DNA of 55,898 nucleotides, taken from NCBI GenBank assembly GCA_018266215.1, contig JAFEAV010000037.1, positions 1-55,898 on the forward strand, in the 5' to 3' direction. The notes under the pieces are model-generated. The model saw nothing but the letters and a program-made list of their open reading frames with translations, was not told the origin of the DNA and ran no database searches. Positions 8,214 to 17,170 of this stretch are shown here, one piece after another. Made by a program: the position numbers and the translations under genes. Source of the DNA: Cyanobacteria bacterium SZAS LIN-3 (GTDB lineage: Bacteria; Cyanobacteriota; Vampirovibrionia; Obscuribacterales; Obscuribacteraceae). The stretch's first letter is position 1. Every line of letters starts with the position of its first letter.

Positions 8214-9051
8214 GTATTTTTCTTTTCTTGAGCGAGGCGTGAGCATTCAAAACATCGGTCTGTAAATGCGGTTCTTCTTCTTTTCGATAAAACGGTATTT
8301 TTTTGAGCCAGAGCAGCAGGGCCTGGAAGTGGATCATACCTATCACCTTCATTGTCAGAAGCGGATAGCGACAGAAGCAGGCCAGCAAAAGGCCCTCGCT
8401 GAAAGGCTTTGCCGTGCCGCTGAGACTGGAGGTGAGAATCTTGGCGTGTTCGTCGCCACGGACAGTGTTGATACAAATGCGAACTTGCTCGTCGGGCACG
8501 GGCAAAATAAAGTCAAACAAGTCCGCCAGTTTGCCGAAGGGCGAAACGTAAAAATGTTTCGGTACACAAAGTCTAAAAAAGCCATCTCCAGCCAACCTCG
8601 CGTCTTTAACCAGGTACGTTTTCATCTCGTTGAAAGTATTACCTACTTCCACAACGCAAGCGACGGGAGTTTTATTCTGGCCAAAGACAAAATAAAAAGA
8701 GACGGGATTAAAAACATAACCGAGGATGCGGGGCATGGTCAGCAAGTAAGCTTTTTCAAAATCCCCGGGCAGGCCCTGCCCACGCAAAAGGGCGCGCAGA
8801 CGCTCGCTCAGGCTCCGGCCCCCGGTCTCGGGATAAATTGCCGAAAAATCCTTGAGATGATCGGCCTGATAAAAACTGACCAGATTGGGCTTATCCACAC
8901 TGAAAAATCTGCAGGTTCGATCCAGTGCCGGCAACTCATCGAGATCAAAATAGAGCATATAGATGCCATAGGAAAATCTGTGATGCCTGGGCACGAGCCG
9001 TTCGTGAATAACACGGCACTGATATAGACGAGTATTGAAAGGCATTGCCAT
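8206..9051 (-). CDS. DUF1365 family protein
   Basis: 281 residues matching DUF1365, an uncharacterised family nearly always beside the FAD-dependent oxidoreductase and CFA-type methyltransferase found here. Recognisable parts are the N-terminal RLYQCRVIHERLVPRHHRF, then GYVFNPVSFYFVFG and VVEVGNTFNE, KHFYVSPF. The distribution of hydrophobic residues suggests membrane association near the C-terminus (LLLACFCRYPLLTMKVIGMI). The start ATG (9051) shares one base with the stop of the flavoprotein gene. A role in acyl-chain modification follows from context only. Confidence 0.85.
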   Translation of the reverse strand: MAMPFNTRLYQCRVIHERLVPRHHRFSYGIYMLYFDLDELPALDRTCRFFSVDKPNLVSFYQADHLKDFSAIYPETGGRSLSERLRALLRGQGLPGDFEKAYLLTMPRILGYVFNPVSFYFVFGQNKTPVACVVEVGNTFNEMKTYLVKDARLAGDGFFRLCVPKHFYVSPFGKLADLFDFILPVPDEQVRICINTVRGDEHAKILTSSLSGTAKPFSEGLLLACFCRYPLLTMKVIGMIHFQALLLWLKKIPFYRKEEEPHLQTDVLNAHASLKKRKIHV

Positions 9052-10376
9052 CAGAACACCCTGGTGCCGAGAATGGTGGAAGCCAGATCAACGGCGGAGC
9101 GGAAGGCATCTTCATGGAAGCCGTTTTTGAAGTAACTGCCGCAAAAATAAATATTGCCTCCGCCTACTCCTGGCTGATTCAGCTGCGGCAGACTCTGCTG
9201 CGCGGAGAATGTCGCCAGATCAAAGAGCGGATGAGTGTATTTCATTTTGCGATGCACCAGCGACTGTTCAATGAGCTCATCGCTGTTGAGCGAAACAAAA
9301 TAATCACTGGTATCGGAGACGCCCTGCAAACTGTTCATCCAGTAGTGCAGCGTAGGCGCATAGGAGGCCCGTTCACGGTCCCTGTCCACCCGATAATTCC
9401 AGGAAGCCCAGGCAAGTTTGGTAGCGGGCATAACCGCCGGATCACTGTGCACGGTGATTTCATTAGTTTGATACTTAAAGGGCGAGAGCAACTGAGACTG
9501 CAGGACCGTAGGCTGATCCAGCGCCGCAAGCGCTTCGTCGGCATGGCAGGCCATAATCACTTTGTCAAAAACATCCCTGCTTCCGCCCTGGCAAACCACT
9601 TCCACCATCTGCTCACCTTCTGCACTGACGATTGAGCGCACGGTCTTTACCACCGCCGAATGCCTGATTGAATCCTTATACGCGGCGGTGATCAGGGGCA
9701 CATATTTTTTTGCACCACCGTCAACGGTATACCATTGATAGTGAGTGTCAAGCCCGAGGAAGCCATGATTATGGAAAAACCGGATCAGGGCCGCCATGGG
9801 AAAATCGAGCATTTTATCCGGCGGCGTGGACCATACCGATGCGCCCATGGGCACCAGATACCAGTTGAGAAAATCCTGACCCAACTTGTAGCTCTCAACG
9901 TAGTCTCGCACGGTCTGGTGAACGATGGGGGAACGCTTCGGTTCCGGCGACCCGGCCTCCTCAAGGGTGGAAAAGGCGTTTTTATTGAACCAGTCAAGCT
10001 TCATGAGCATGCGCCAGAAGCGAGGACTGACAAGGTTTCTGCGCTGGGCGAAAACTTTATTGAGACCGGCACCGTTCCACTCGATGTTATCGGGCAGGTA
10101 TTGCACACTAAAGGACATATCAGTCTTCTTAGTGGGCACGCCCAGCTGGTCGAAAAGTCTTGTGAGCAACGGATAGGTCACATGATTGTAAACCATAAAG
10201 CCCGTATCGAAGGACACAGAGCGGCTCTCGGCCCCGAACGGAGGGACTGAGATGGTATTGGTATGGCCGCCGGTGTAGTCGTTCTTTTCAAAAACGGTCA
10301 CCGCATAGTGCGGTGCCAGAAAGTAGGCGCAACCAAGGCCGGCGATACCACTACCGATGACAGCGATACTCTTCAT
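9051..10376 (-). CDS. FAD-dependent oxidoreductase (amine oxidase/desaturase-like flavoprotein)
   Basis: 441 residues with an N-terminal Rossmann dinucleotide motif (IAVIGSGIAGLGCAYFL) followed by FEKNDYTGGHTNT, and a C-terminal FAD-contact segment (GGGNIYFCGSYFKNGFHEDAF). This is the flavoprotein that pairs with DUF1365 and CFA-type enzymes in many bacteria and resembles phytoene-desaturase-type oxidoreductases. ATG at 10376 is chosen because it opens exactly at the Rossmann strand and lies 4 bases after the desaturase stop; the longer frame to 10415 would overlap that gene. A likely job is oxidation or desaturation of a methylated fatty-acyl intermediate (inference). Confidence 0.86.
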   Translation of the reverse strand: MKSIAVIGSGIAGLGCAYFLAPHYAVTVFEKNDYTGGHTNTISVPPFGAESRSVSFDTGFMVYNHVTYPLLTRLFDQLGVPTKKTDMSFSVQYLPDNIEWNGAGLNKVFAQRRNLVSPRFWRMLMKLDWFNKNAFSTLEEAGSPEPKRSPIVHQTVRDYVESYKLGQDFLNWYLVPMGASVWSTPPDKMLDFPMAALIRFFHNHGFLGLDTHYQWYTVDGGAKKYVPLITAAYKDSIRHSAVVKTVRSIVSAEGEQMVEVVCQGGSRDVFDKVIMACHADEALAALDQPTVLQSQLLSPFKYQTNEITVHSDPAVMPATKLAWASWNYRVDRDRERASYAPTLHYWMNSLQGVSDTSDYFVSLNSDELIEQSLVHRKMKYTHPLFDLATFSAQQSLPQLNQPGVGGGNIYFCGSYFKNGFHEDAFRSAVDLASTILGTRVF

Positions 10377-10380
10377 AGGC

Positions 10381-11367
10381 TCAGCGCTGGATATGCCGCT
10401 TGGGGTCGTAAGCATGCGGCTGCACCGGGCGCAGGTCCCAGATCAGCCCCATCCAGGACATGATTTTCAATATGTAGAAGCAAATATCTATCTCCCACCA
10501 GTAAAATCCCTGCCGCACCGAAGTCATGCAAAAATGATGATTATTGTGCCAGCCCTCACCCAGGGTGACCAGGGCCAGTAGGAAATTGTTGCGGCTGTCA
10601 TCGTCGGTGGGGTAGCGCCGACTGCCGACAATATGAGCCATGGAATTGATCGCGGCCGTGCAATGGAAAAGCACACAGGTGCTTACAAAGAAGCCCCAGA
10701 CAAGCATCTGATTGCCGTTTGTGCCAAGCTGTGGGCAATAAATATCGAGGGCGCAGCCGCTCAAGTAAAGGGTCCAGCCCAGGATAAAAGGCACGGCCCA
10801 ATCGAAGCGATTGAGCAGCACCAGCTCAGGGAAACAGGTCAGGTCTTTAACGTTGTCGTAGCGCGTGGGCATGTTGCCGTCGGCGGTGATCCAGGCAATA
10901 TGCGACCACAATAAGCCGTCCACCACCGGACTGTGCGTATCGCCTGGCTTGTCGGACAATCGGTGATGCGAGCGGTGGTGAGCCGCCCACCAGAGCGGGC
11001 CACGCTGCACCGACATCATGCCCATCAGGGCAAAAACAAACTGAGCCGGTCGTGAGGTCTTGAAAGTCCGGTGTGAAAAATAGCGGTGATAAAAGGCGGT
11101 GATGGCAAACATGCGCAGCCAGTAGAGAGCCACCGCCACAATCAGTGCAACAGGACTGACACCGACAAAAAATGCCGCCATGGCGCCCAGGTGCAAAAAG
11201 GCGAAGGGTAGCCAGCGACTGGGTCTTGATACCAGAGGTCGATTCATGACCGAAGCCGTACCCTCGGCAAAGTGATCCGAATCAAGCCAGGCCAGATAAG
11301 AAGGCAGTGCAAGTTTGGGCCCGGCTGACAGCTCGGCCTCTTGCTTTTGTTCAAGATCTTGAATCAA
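10381..11367 (-). CDS. Membrane fatty-acid desaturase (acyl-CoA delta-9 type)
   Basis: 328 residues with the three histidine boxes of di-iron membrane desaturases: HRYFSH, HRSHH and GEGWHNNHH, plus several membrane helices. It introduces a cis double bond into a saturated acyl chain at the membrane and needs an electron donor not seen here. TTG at 11367 is the likely start, with GAGGG about 6 bases upstream. It is the second gene of the run, downstream of miaB by 45 bases, and would provide the unsaturated chains on which CFA-type methyltransferases act. Confidence 0.9.
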   Translation of the reverse strand: MIQDLEQKQEAELSAGPKLALPSYLAWLDSDHFAEGTASVMNRPLVSRPSRWLPFAFLHLGAMAAFFVGVSPVALIVAVALYWLRMFAITAFYHRYFSHRTFKTSRPAQFVFALMGMMSVQRGPLWWAAHHRSHHRLSDKPGDTHSPVVDGLLWSHIAWITADGNMPTRYDNVKDLTCFPELVLLNRFDWAVPFILGWTLYLSGCALDIYCPQLGTNGNQMLVWGFFVSTCVLFHCTAAINSMAHIVGSRRYPTDDDSRNNFLLALVTLGEGWHNNHHFCMTSVRQGFYWWEIDICFYILKIMSWMGLIWDLRPVQPHAYDPKRHIQR

Positions 11368-11412
11368 TCAGCACCCTCGTTTTAACTCCGGGGATGCCGC
11401 CGCGTCATACAG

Positions 11413-12930
11413 CTAATCCCGGCAAATGCGGTCTATCACAACAGGCACGGGCATTCCCGCGCCACTCACCGGGCTGCAACAACCAGACGCAGATCTAAGA
11501 CTATCAGCCGACGGATGAGAAAGAGACACCGGATTTTCTAAATCATTACCAGGACAAACCAGGTCGAGGGTGCCACGGAGGGCCCAGGCATTGGCTGCCA
11601 CAACCTTGATATCGATTAATCGACCAATCAGGCTCTCGCCGCGGTCAGGCAAATGATCGGCCTCAAAATTGACTATTTTATTTGTCCGGGTGCGCCCCAT
11701 CATGCGGTTAGCGGAGCGCTCCGAACGGCCCTCCACCAGGATCTCGGCGGTCTGGCCCAGGTAACGCTTATTGCATTTGTGCGAGGCCTCACCGACCACG
11801 CTATTCAAAAATCTCAGTCTTTCGTTTTTCTCGTGGTCGGGCAGCTGCTCGCCCCAGTTAGCGGCCGGAGTATGCTGCCGCGGAGAAAAAGCGGCGGTAT
11901 TGGCCAGGTCAAAGCAGATCTCTTCCACTAGATTGACCGTATTCATAAACTCGGCTTCGGTCTCTCCGGGAAATCCGACAATCAAATCAGTGGTGATGGC
12001 GGCGTCGGGAATGCGACTGCGAATGGCATCAACCTGACGGCGATAAAAATCAACCGTATAGCCTCTGGCCATGCGCCTCAAAGTACGATCATCTCCGGCC
12101 TGAATCGGGATATGGAAATATTCGCAGGCCGAGGGGACGTTTTTGACGGCATCAATGATGCCCACATTCAAATCACGCGGGTGCCCGGTCAAAAAACGCA
12201 AGCGCTTGATCGCTTCGATGCTGCCCAGTTGCTCGAGCAAATTGCCCAGATGCAGCTTGGGCTCAAGGTCATGGCCATAGGCGGTGACGTTTTGACCAAG
12301 CAGGGTGACTTCCTTGTAGCCCGACTGCGCCAGTTCCATCACTTCATCAAAAACAGCCTGCGCCGTGCGGCTCTTCTCGCGCCCACGCACATAGGGGACG
12401 ATACAATAAGTACAGTTGTAATCGCAACCATAAATAATCGACACCCAGGCACTGATGTCGTTCAGCCGCACAACCGGCGTGTCGGGCAGATCGTCGGGCA
12501 ATTCCTGAAAAGTTTCCACCACCGAGCGTTCGCTCTTTTGCGCCTGCAAAAGCAGGTCCGGCAGTCGATGCAGATTGTGCGTACCGAAGACCACATCGAC
12601 ATAGGGAGCACGGCGGAGCATCTCCTCGCCATGGTCCTGAGCCACACAGCCGCCGACGGCGATCATCGTGCCGGGCCGGGCCAATTTGATCTTGCGCCAG
12701 GTACCCAGATGGCTGTAGACCTTGTCCTCGGCATTCTCGCGAATGGCGCAGGTATTCAAGATCATCAAATCGGCGTCTTTCTTATTCTCGGTTTTGCTGT
12801 AGCCGAGCTCGTCCAGCATTCCCAGCATATGCTCGGAATCAGACTTATTCATCTGGCAGCCAAAGGTCTCAATGTAGACCGACTTGGCCCCCGTCTGAAG
12901 CTTACTTGAAGCAGAAGCTGTTTCAACCAT
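11413..12930 (-). CDS. miaB: tRNA-2-methylthio-N6-dimethylallyladenosine synthase MiaB
   Basis: Radical-SAM methylthiotransferase acting on i6A37 of tRNAs. The N-terminal UPF0004 domain has its three cluster cysteines (Cys25 in ETFGCQMN, Cys61 in NTCAIRE, Cys95 in GGCVAQ), the radical-SAM triad is CDYNCTYC (Cys169, 173, 176), and a TRAM domain begins near LGQTAEILVEGRSER. The protein continues about 40 residues beyond the TRAM fold with a Ser/Pro-rich tail, longer than usual. ATG at 12930 is preferred over TTG at 12981. It is the first gene of the minus-strand run that leads into the lipid genes and is divergent from the response regulator. Confidence 0.93.
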   Translation of the reverse strand: MVETASASSKLQTGAKSVYIETFGCQMNKSDSEHMLGMLDELGYSKTENKKDADLMILNTCAIRENAEDKVYSHLGTWRKIKLARPGTMIAVGGCVAQDHGEEMLRRAPYVDVVFGTHNLHRLPDLLLQAQKSERSVVETFQELPDDLPDTPVVRLNDISAWVSIIYGCDYNCTYCIVPYVRGREKSRTAQAVFDEVMELAQSGYKEVTLLGQNVTAYGHDLEPKLHLGNLLEQLGSIEAIKRLRFLTGHPRDLNVGIIDAVKNVPSACEYFHIPIQAGDDRTLRRMARGYTVDFYRRQVDAIRSRIPDAAITTDLIVGFPGETEAEFMNTVNLVEEICFDLANTAAFSPRQHTPAANWGEQLPDHEKNERLRFLNSVVGEASHKCNKRYLGQTAEILVEGRSERSANRMMGRTRTNKIVNFEADHLPDRGESLIGRLIDIKVVAANAWALRGTLDLVCPGNDLENPVSLSHPSADSLRSASGCCSPVSGAGMPVPVVIDRICRD

Positions 12931-13065
12931 TACCGATTTGCCGCCTGGTATATCCACTGCAAATAATATCAGGCTGGCCAAGACCTTGGTTAAATCAGGC
13001 TCATCAGCCTTTTAAACTGTTACTATGTAGGCTCCTCAGAGTGACAACAGCGTTCGCAAAGAAAA

Positions 13066-13743
13066 ATGGCAAAGATACTTCTGATTGAAGACGACCGGGA
13101 ACTGTCCGAGACCGTGGCAAAATGGCTCAGCCTTGAGCGCCACAATGTGGAAATCGCCAACAATGGCCAGGACGGCCTGGACCTGGTGCTGGAAGGCAAT
13201 TACGACATTTTTATCATGGACGTAAACCTGCCCGGGGTGGACGGCTTTGAGATCTGCAGGCAGTACCGCAACAAGGGCGGGCACACACCGATAATAATGC
13301 TCACCGGCCAGGGACAGATTTCGGCCAAGGAGACCGGCTTCAACGCCGGCGCCGACGACTATGTGACCAAGCCCTTCAGCACACGCGAGCTAGTTTTGCG
13401 GGTCAATGCCTTGCTGCGCCGCCCGGCCGCCTACCGCGACAGCAACCTGACTGTCGGCAAATTGATGGTCGACACCAGCGCCCGCAAGATTCTGAAAAAC
13501 GGCGAACCCCTCACCCTTCTGCCCGTTGACTACGCTCTGCTGGAATTTTTCCTGCGCCATCCGGGTGAGACCTTCAGTGCCGAGACACTAATCAGCCGGG
13601 TCTGGCCCACCGACAAATACCCCAGCGTCGAGGCCGTGCGCACCGCCATCAAGCGCATTCGCAAACAAATCGACGATGAGGGCTGCGAAGACTCGATGAT
13701 CGAAACTGTAAATAAAATGGGTTATCGCCTGCTCAAACCATAA
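13066..13743 (+). CDS. OmpR/PhoB-family DNA-binding response regulator
   Basis: 225 residues. The receiver domain (1-118) has the acidic pair EDD (residues 8-10), phospho-acceptor Asp52 in FIMDVNLPGVDG, Thr80 and Lys102 (DDYVTKPF). A winged-helix DNA-binding domain (about 125-225) ends in NKMGYRLLKP. The start is ATG 13066. It is divergent from miaB and convergent with a histidine kinase gene ending at 14092, with one small gene between; pairing with that kinase is plausible but not shown by the sequence. Confidence 0.92.
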   Translation: MAKILLIEDDRELSETVAKWLSLERHNVEIANNGQDGLDLVLEGNYDIFIMDVNLPGVDGFEICRQYRNKGGHTPIIMLTGQGQISAKETGFNAGADDYVTKPFSTRELVLRVNALLRRPAAYRDSNLTVGKLMVDTSARKILKNGEPLTLLPVDYALLEFFLRHPGETFSAETLISRVWPTDKYPSVEAVRTAIKRIRKQIDDEGCEDSMIETVNKMGYRLLKP

Positions 13744-13806
13744 CCGCCATGTTTCCGCCACGATAAGGATCAATACTGGTCCACGAGACCGAGGCGAGGT
13801 GGCTGA

Positions 13807-14235
13807 ATGGACTGTAGAAACATCTCTGATGTGCTGTGTGCAATCCTGTTGCAGCTGGGCAAAATCAGACCGGAAGAGCTACCCAGACTGCTGCACACAG
13901 CCCGACAAACAACTATTCCCCTGGGACGCATACTGGTCTTTTGCCAGCGCATGAGCGAGGAAGAACTGACATCGGCATTGATTGCCTCAAAACTGGTTTT
14001 GACCAATCAAATTACAGAAAGCAAAGCGGCTATGCTTCTGGCCTACAGACCGAGGGCTTTCGCCCTGACAGCCGAGCGGACCTTTTCGGCCTCAGGTCTC
14101 ACGTGGAATTTCCAACCAGAAAGTACTGCCGAATTGCGCATCACTGATCACGCCAATCGTGCCGTGATGGGCCTCCACGATAGCTTTGCATATAGCCAAG
14201 CCCAGACCACTCCCGGCCTTCTCGGCTGCCGCTGA
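13807..14235 (+). CDS. Hypothetical protein, GspE N-terminal-like helical motif
   Basis: 142 residues, start ATG with AGGTGG about 5 bases upstream. The segment LGRILVFCQRMSEEELTSAL resembles the short helical repeats at the N-terminus of type II secretion/pilus ATPases (MshEN-like), which bind c-di-GMP or mediate interactions. This is a weak likeness. The final 48 residues are read from the strand opposite the end of the histidine kinase gene, a convergent 144-base overlap, so either the true protein is shorter or the overlap is real. It follows the response regulator by 63 bases and may be co-transcribed. Confidence 0.5.
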   Translation: MDCRNISDVLCAILLQLGKIRPEELPRLLHTARQTTIPLGRILVFCQRMSEEELTSALIASKLVLTNQITESKAAMLLAYRPRAFALTAERTFSASGLTWNFQPESTAELRITDHANRAVMGLHDSFAYSQAQTTPGLLGCR

Positions 14236-15888
14236 GGGATCCGCCTGTTCGAATCGATCAAAAATCTTGGCCAGTTTATCAGGTGGTATGCCGCGACCGC
14301 GATCCGTAACGCTGATTCTCAGCCGCTCACCGGCAGCTCCACGGAGTTCTTCGCTGATGGTAATTTTGCTCTGCTCAGGAGAAAATTTCAGGGCATTGCC
14401 GAGCAAATTGACCAGCACCTGCACAAGTTTGTCCGCATCGGCAACAAGATCATAATTAGTTATTGGCACCTTGATCTCAATTTTGCGCTTCTCGGCAATA
14501 CCCGAGACGACCGCTACAGCTCTGGTGACCAGTTCTTTCGTGGAAGTAGCGTCGTAATCGAGATGAACGACACCGGATTCCATGCGCTCCATTTCCAGCA
14601 ACTGATTTATCAATGCCAGCGTCACCTGCAAATTATTCTGCGCCTTTTCAATGTAGACCCTGGCCTCGGGACTGATGGAAATATGCGGAGAGCAGACCAG
14701 CTCCAGAGACGAGAGCGTGCTGGTAAGCGGGGTACGCAGGTCATGGCTGATCATGGCGACAAATTCGCGCTTCATCTGATCGAGCCTCTTGCGCTCACTG
14801 ATATCTGAAACAACACAGTAAAGTGCGCGCTCCTCTGGTGACCAGGTAAGCGACCAGAGAGTTTCGGCGATGCCACCATCGGCGGTGCGAATGGAAAGTT
14901 CATAGCGACTGCTGCCCTTGCCCTTCATCGCCTCATCAAAGACCTTTTGCGCCGTCGACTTTTGCGTCTCTGCCACCAGGTCCAGCACCCTTCTACCTAG
15001 CAACTGATCCGACTCATAGCCCCACAAGATTGTGGCGGCATTATTGATGTCGACAATTTTCAGATCGTCGTCGATAGAGCAAATTATTTCACCGGCATTA
15101 TCGAGAATGGCTCTTTCTCTTTGACGCAGCGTGTTAAGGTCAGCGTGCATAACATGGTAGAGCCTGTCTATTTCCGCCAGCTCATCGCTGCCGCCAACCG
15201 TATCGCGGGGTGCTTTGCCCATAGCAAGAAGAGTCGTATTGGCCATCAACTTACGCAGGCGACTGCTTGTACCCTGATTGAAATAAAGAGCCAGACCGAA
15301 GGCAACGAATACGCTTGCGGGGATGGAAAATTTGAGAACCGTCTCAAGCAGCAATTTGTTTCTATCATAATCAGCTTCGTTCAGACGCTCGGTCTGCGAA
15401 TCCTCATTGGCAATTTGAGAAGCCAGACGGAAAGCCTTCGCCAGATCGTTCTGGGCTGTCGCCCAGGTAAGACTGGCCTGAACAGTATCGCCTTTAAAAT
15501 ATGTCTCGCTAGCACGATTGAATACTGCATCAACCCTGTCCATCGCCGCCGAAATGTCTTTCCAGCCCTTGCTATCCCCGGGATTACGCGCACAGGCCTC
15601 GCGCAGATCCTTCAAACCAGCCTGCACCTGCCTGGTCAATTCTTCTTCCTCCGGCGAGGTCTCCGGATTGAAATTGGGCTGAGATTTGCGCACCATGAGC
15701 AGCGATACGCGGCGAAAATGCGCAACCAGAATACGGTTAAAGCGGCTGCTCAAATCGCGTGCATGGGCTGCCCTGACTCTGGCCTCCTCCACCTTTACAA
15801 GCAGGGAGCCGACAACCGAGACCAGTCCCACCTCAAAGACGACCGGGACGGTTACCAGAATGAGCACTTTTTTGGAGAGGCTGAGCAT
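14092..15888 (-). CDS. Membrane sensor histidine kinase with PAS domain
   Basis: 598 residues. A first membrane helix (about 5-27), a helical extracytoplasmic region, a second helix (about 184-204), a PAS domain (starting near ILDNAGEIICSIDDDLKIVD), then HisKA with phospho-acceptor His382 in MISHDLRTPL and a HATPase domain with N box NLLGNALKFS, G1 DRGRGIPPDK and G2 GSGLGLAI. ATG at 15888 is chosen because it puts the first helix at the very N-terminus; the frame can extend to 15972 into the upstream gene. It lies 53 bases after the RND adaptor gene on the same strand, so pump and sensor are probably one transcript and the kinase may sense the pump's substrate or envelope stress. Confidence 0.9.
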   Translation of the reverse strand: MLSLSKKVLILVTVPVVFEVGLVSVVGSLLVKVEEARVRAAHARDLSSRFNRILVAHFRRVSLLMVRKSQPNFNPETSPEEEELTRQVQAGLKDLREACARNPGDSKGWKDISAAMDRVDAVFNRASETYFKGDTVQASLTWATAQNDLAKAFRLASQIANEDSQTERLNEADYDRNKLLLETVLKFSIPASVFVAFGLALYFNQGTSSRLRKLMANTTLLAMGKAPRDTVGGSDELAEIDRLYHVMHADLNTLRQRERAILDNAGEIICSIDDDLKIVDINNAATILWGYESDQLLGRRVLDLVAETQKSTAQKVFDEAMKGKGSSRYELSIRTADGGIAETLWSLTWSPEERALYCVVSDISERKRLDQMKREFVAMISHDLRTPLTSTLSSLELVCSPHISISPEARVYIEKAQNNLQVTLALINQLLEMERMESGVVHLDYDATSTKELVTRAVAVVSGIAEKRKIEIKVPITNYDLVADADKLVQVLVNLLGNALKFSPEQSKITISEELRGAAGERLRISVTDRGRGIPPDKLAKIFDRFEQADPSAAAEKAGSGLGLAICKAIVEAHHGTIGVISDAQFGSTFWLEIPRET

Positions 15889-15940
15889 GCAATGCAATGC
15901 TAGCAGACACCGGGGGCCGTTCGGCTCATCTAATTGGCGG

Positions 15941-17170
15941 TTACTGAGAAAAGCGCTGCAGTGACTGACCAAGCAGTTGCAAGCTGCCCTTGACCACGAC
16001 TTTGTCGTTGGGCTTCAAGCCCTCGACTATTTCGACATAGCCACCGGTCGTTTTTCCGGTCGTCACTTTCTTCTCCAGGTACGTATCGCCCGGTCCGTCA
16101 ACATAGACGAGATACGTCTCACCCGCCTTCTGCACCGATGGCTCGGGCACCATCAGGGCGGTATTAGCGCCTACCTGCACCTCCATGCGAGCAAACATCT
16201 CGGGCTTGAGACGATAGGAACTATTCTCAATCGTCGCCCGCACAGGCAGTGTACGGGTCTGGGCGTCAACACGGGAGTCGACAAAGTCCAGGGTGCCGGA
16301 AAATTTTTCATCGGGCAGGCTGTCGACTATAACGTTCACAGGCAAGCCTTTTTTGACGAAGCGCACATGATTTTCAAGGATATTTGCGACCAGCCAGACA
16401 CGGGAAAGATCCGAGACCGAAAAAAGATTCTTCCCACCCTCGACCAGCTCACCGGCATCACAATCACGCTCGGTGATAATACCGGTACGCGGAGAGACGA
16501 TATCGAAAACCAGCTGAATATGCCGACTTTTAACGACATTGTCGACGAGCTTGGGCGAAGAGCCAAAGAGACGCAAGCGCTCCTTGCTGGAAATTATCAG
16601 TGTTTGCTCTTTTTCATCGGTGGCTATTACTTCTTCCTTGGCCTGCTCAAGCTCACTTTCGGCCTGGTCAACATCGGCCTTGGCTGCGATTTTTTCTTCC
16701 CAGAGGCGCATTTTGCGGTCAAAAACTTTTTGTGCCAGGGCCTGCTTCAAAAGCGCCAGCCTTTTCACCGAGCGCAACTCCAGCAAGTGAGTCAGCAGTT
16801 CGGACTGGATTTGCGCCACTTCATCGCTGCGGATTTTGGCCAGGACCTGCCCCTTCTTCACCTGATCGCCGGGCTGGACCATGACTTCTTCAATCCGTCC
16901 GGGAGCCAGCGAGATGACCGGAGTGGTGAGACTGGTATCGGCTCGTACAGTACCCGTGGCCTCGGCTATGACCGGCAGGGTTTTAACCGCCACAGCCTCG
17001 GTGGTGATGCCAATTTTTTCCTGCTGCGCCCGCGTCAGGCCGATGGGCTCATTGGTGTCAACAGCTTGCGAAGACTTGGACTGGGCCGGGGCCGGCGGCA
17101 CAGGGGAAGGCACCTCGGTGCAAGCGGAGGTCAAAGTCGATATTGCCAGTATGGTGAGCAGGCGCTTCAT
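15941..17170 (-). CDS. RND efflux periplasmic adaptor subunit, CzcB/CusB-like lipoprotein
   Basis: 409 residues. The N-terminus is a lipoprotein signal with lipobox LTSAC (Cys17), then a biotinyl-lipoyl-like domain (RIEEVMVQPGDQVKKGQVL), a coiled-coil hairpin (about 115-195) and beta-barrel and membrane-proximal domains ending in VEGLKPNDKVVVKGSLQL. It links the inner-membrane RND pump to an outer-membrane channel. ATG 17170 overlaps the stop of the pump gene (ATGA, 4 bases). No outer-membrane factor gene is in the window. Confidence 0.9.
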   Translation of the reverse strand: MKRLLTILAISTLTSACTEVPSPVPPAPAQSKSSQAVDTNEPIGLTRAQQEKIGITTEAVAVKTLPVIAEATGTVRADTSLTTPVISLAPGRIEEVMVQPGDQVKKGQVLAKIRSDEVAQIQSELLTHLLELRSVKRLALLKQALAQKVFDRKMRLWEEKIAAKADVDQAESELEQAKEEVIATDEKEQTLIISSKERLRLFGSSPKLVDNVVKSRHIQLVFDIVSPRTGIITERDCDAGELVEGGKNLFSVSDLSRVWLVANILENHVRFVKKGLPVNVIVDSLPDEKFSGTLDFVDSRVDAQTRTLPVRATIENSSYRLKPEMFARMEVQVGANTALMVPEPSVQKAGETYLVYVDGPGDTYLEKKVTTGKTTGGYVEIVEGLKPNDKVVVKGSLQLLGQSLQRFSQ

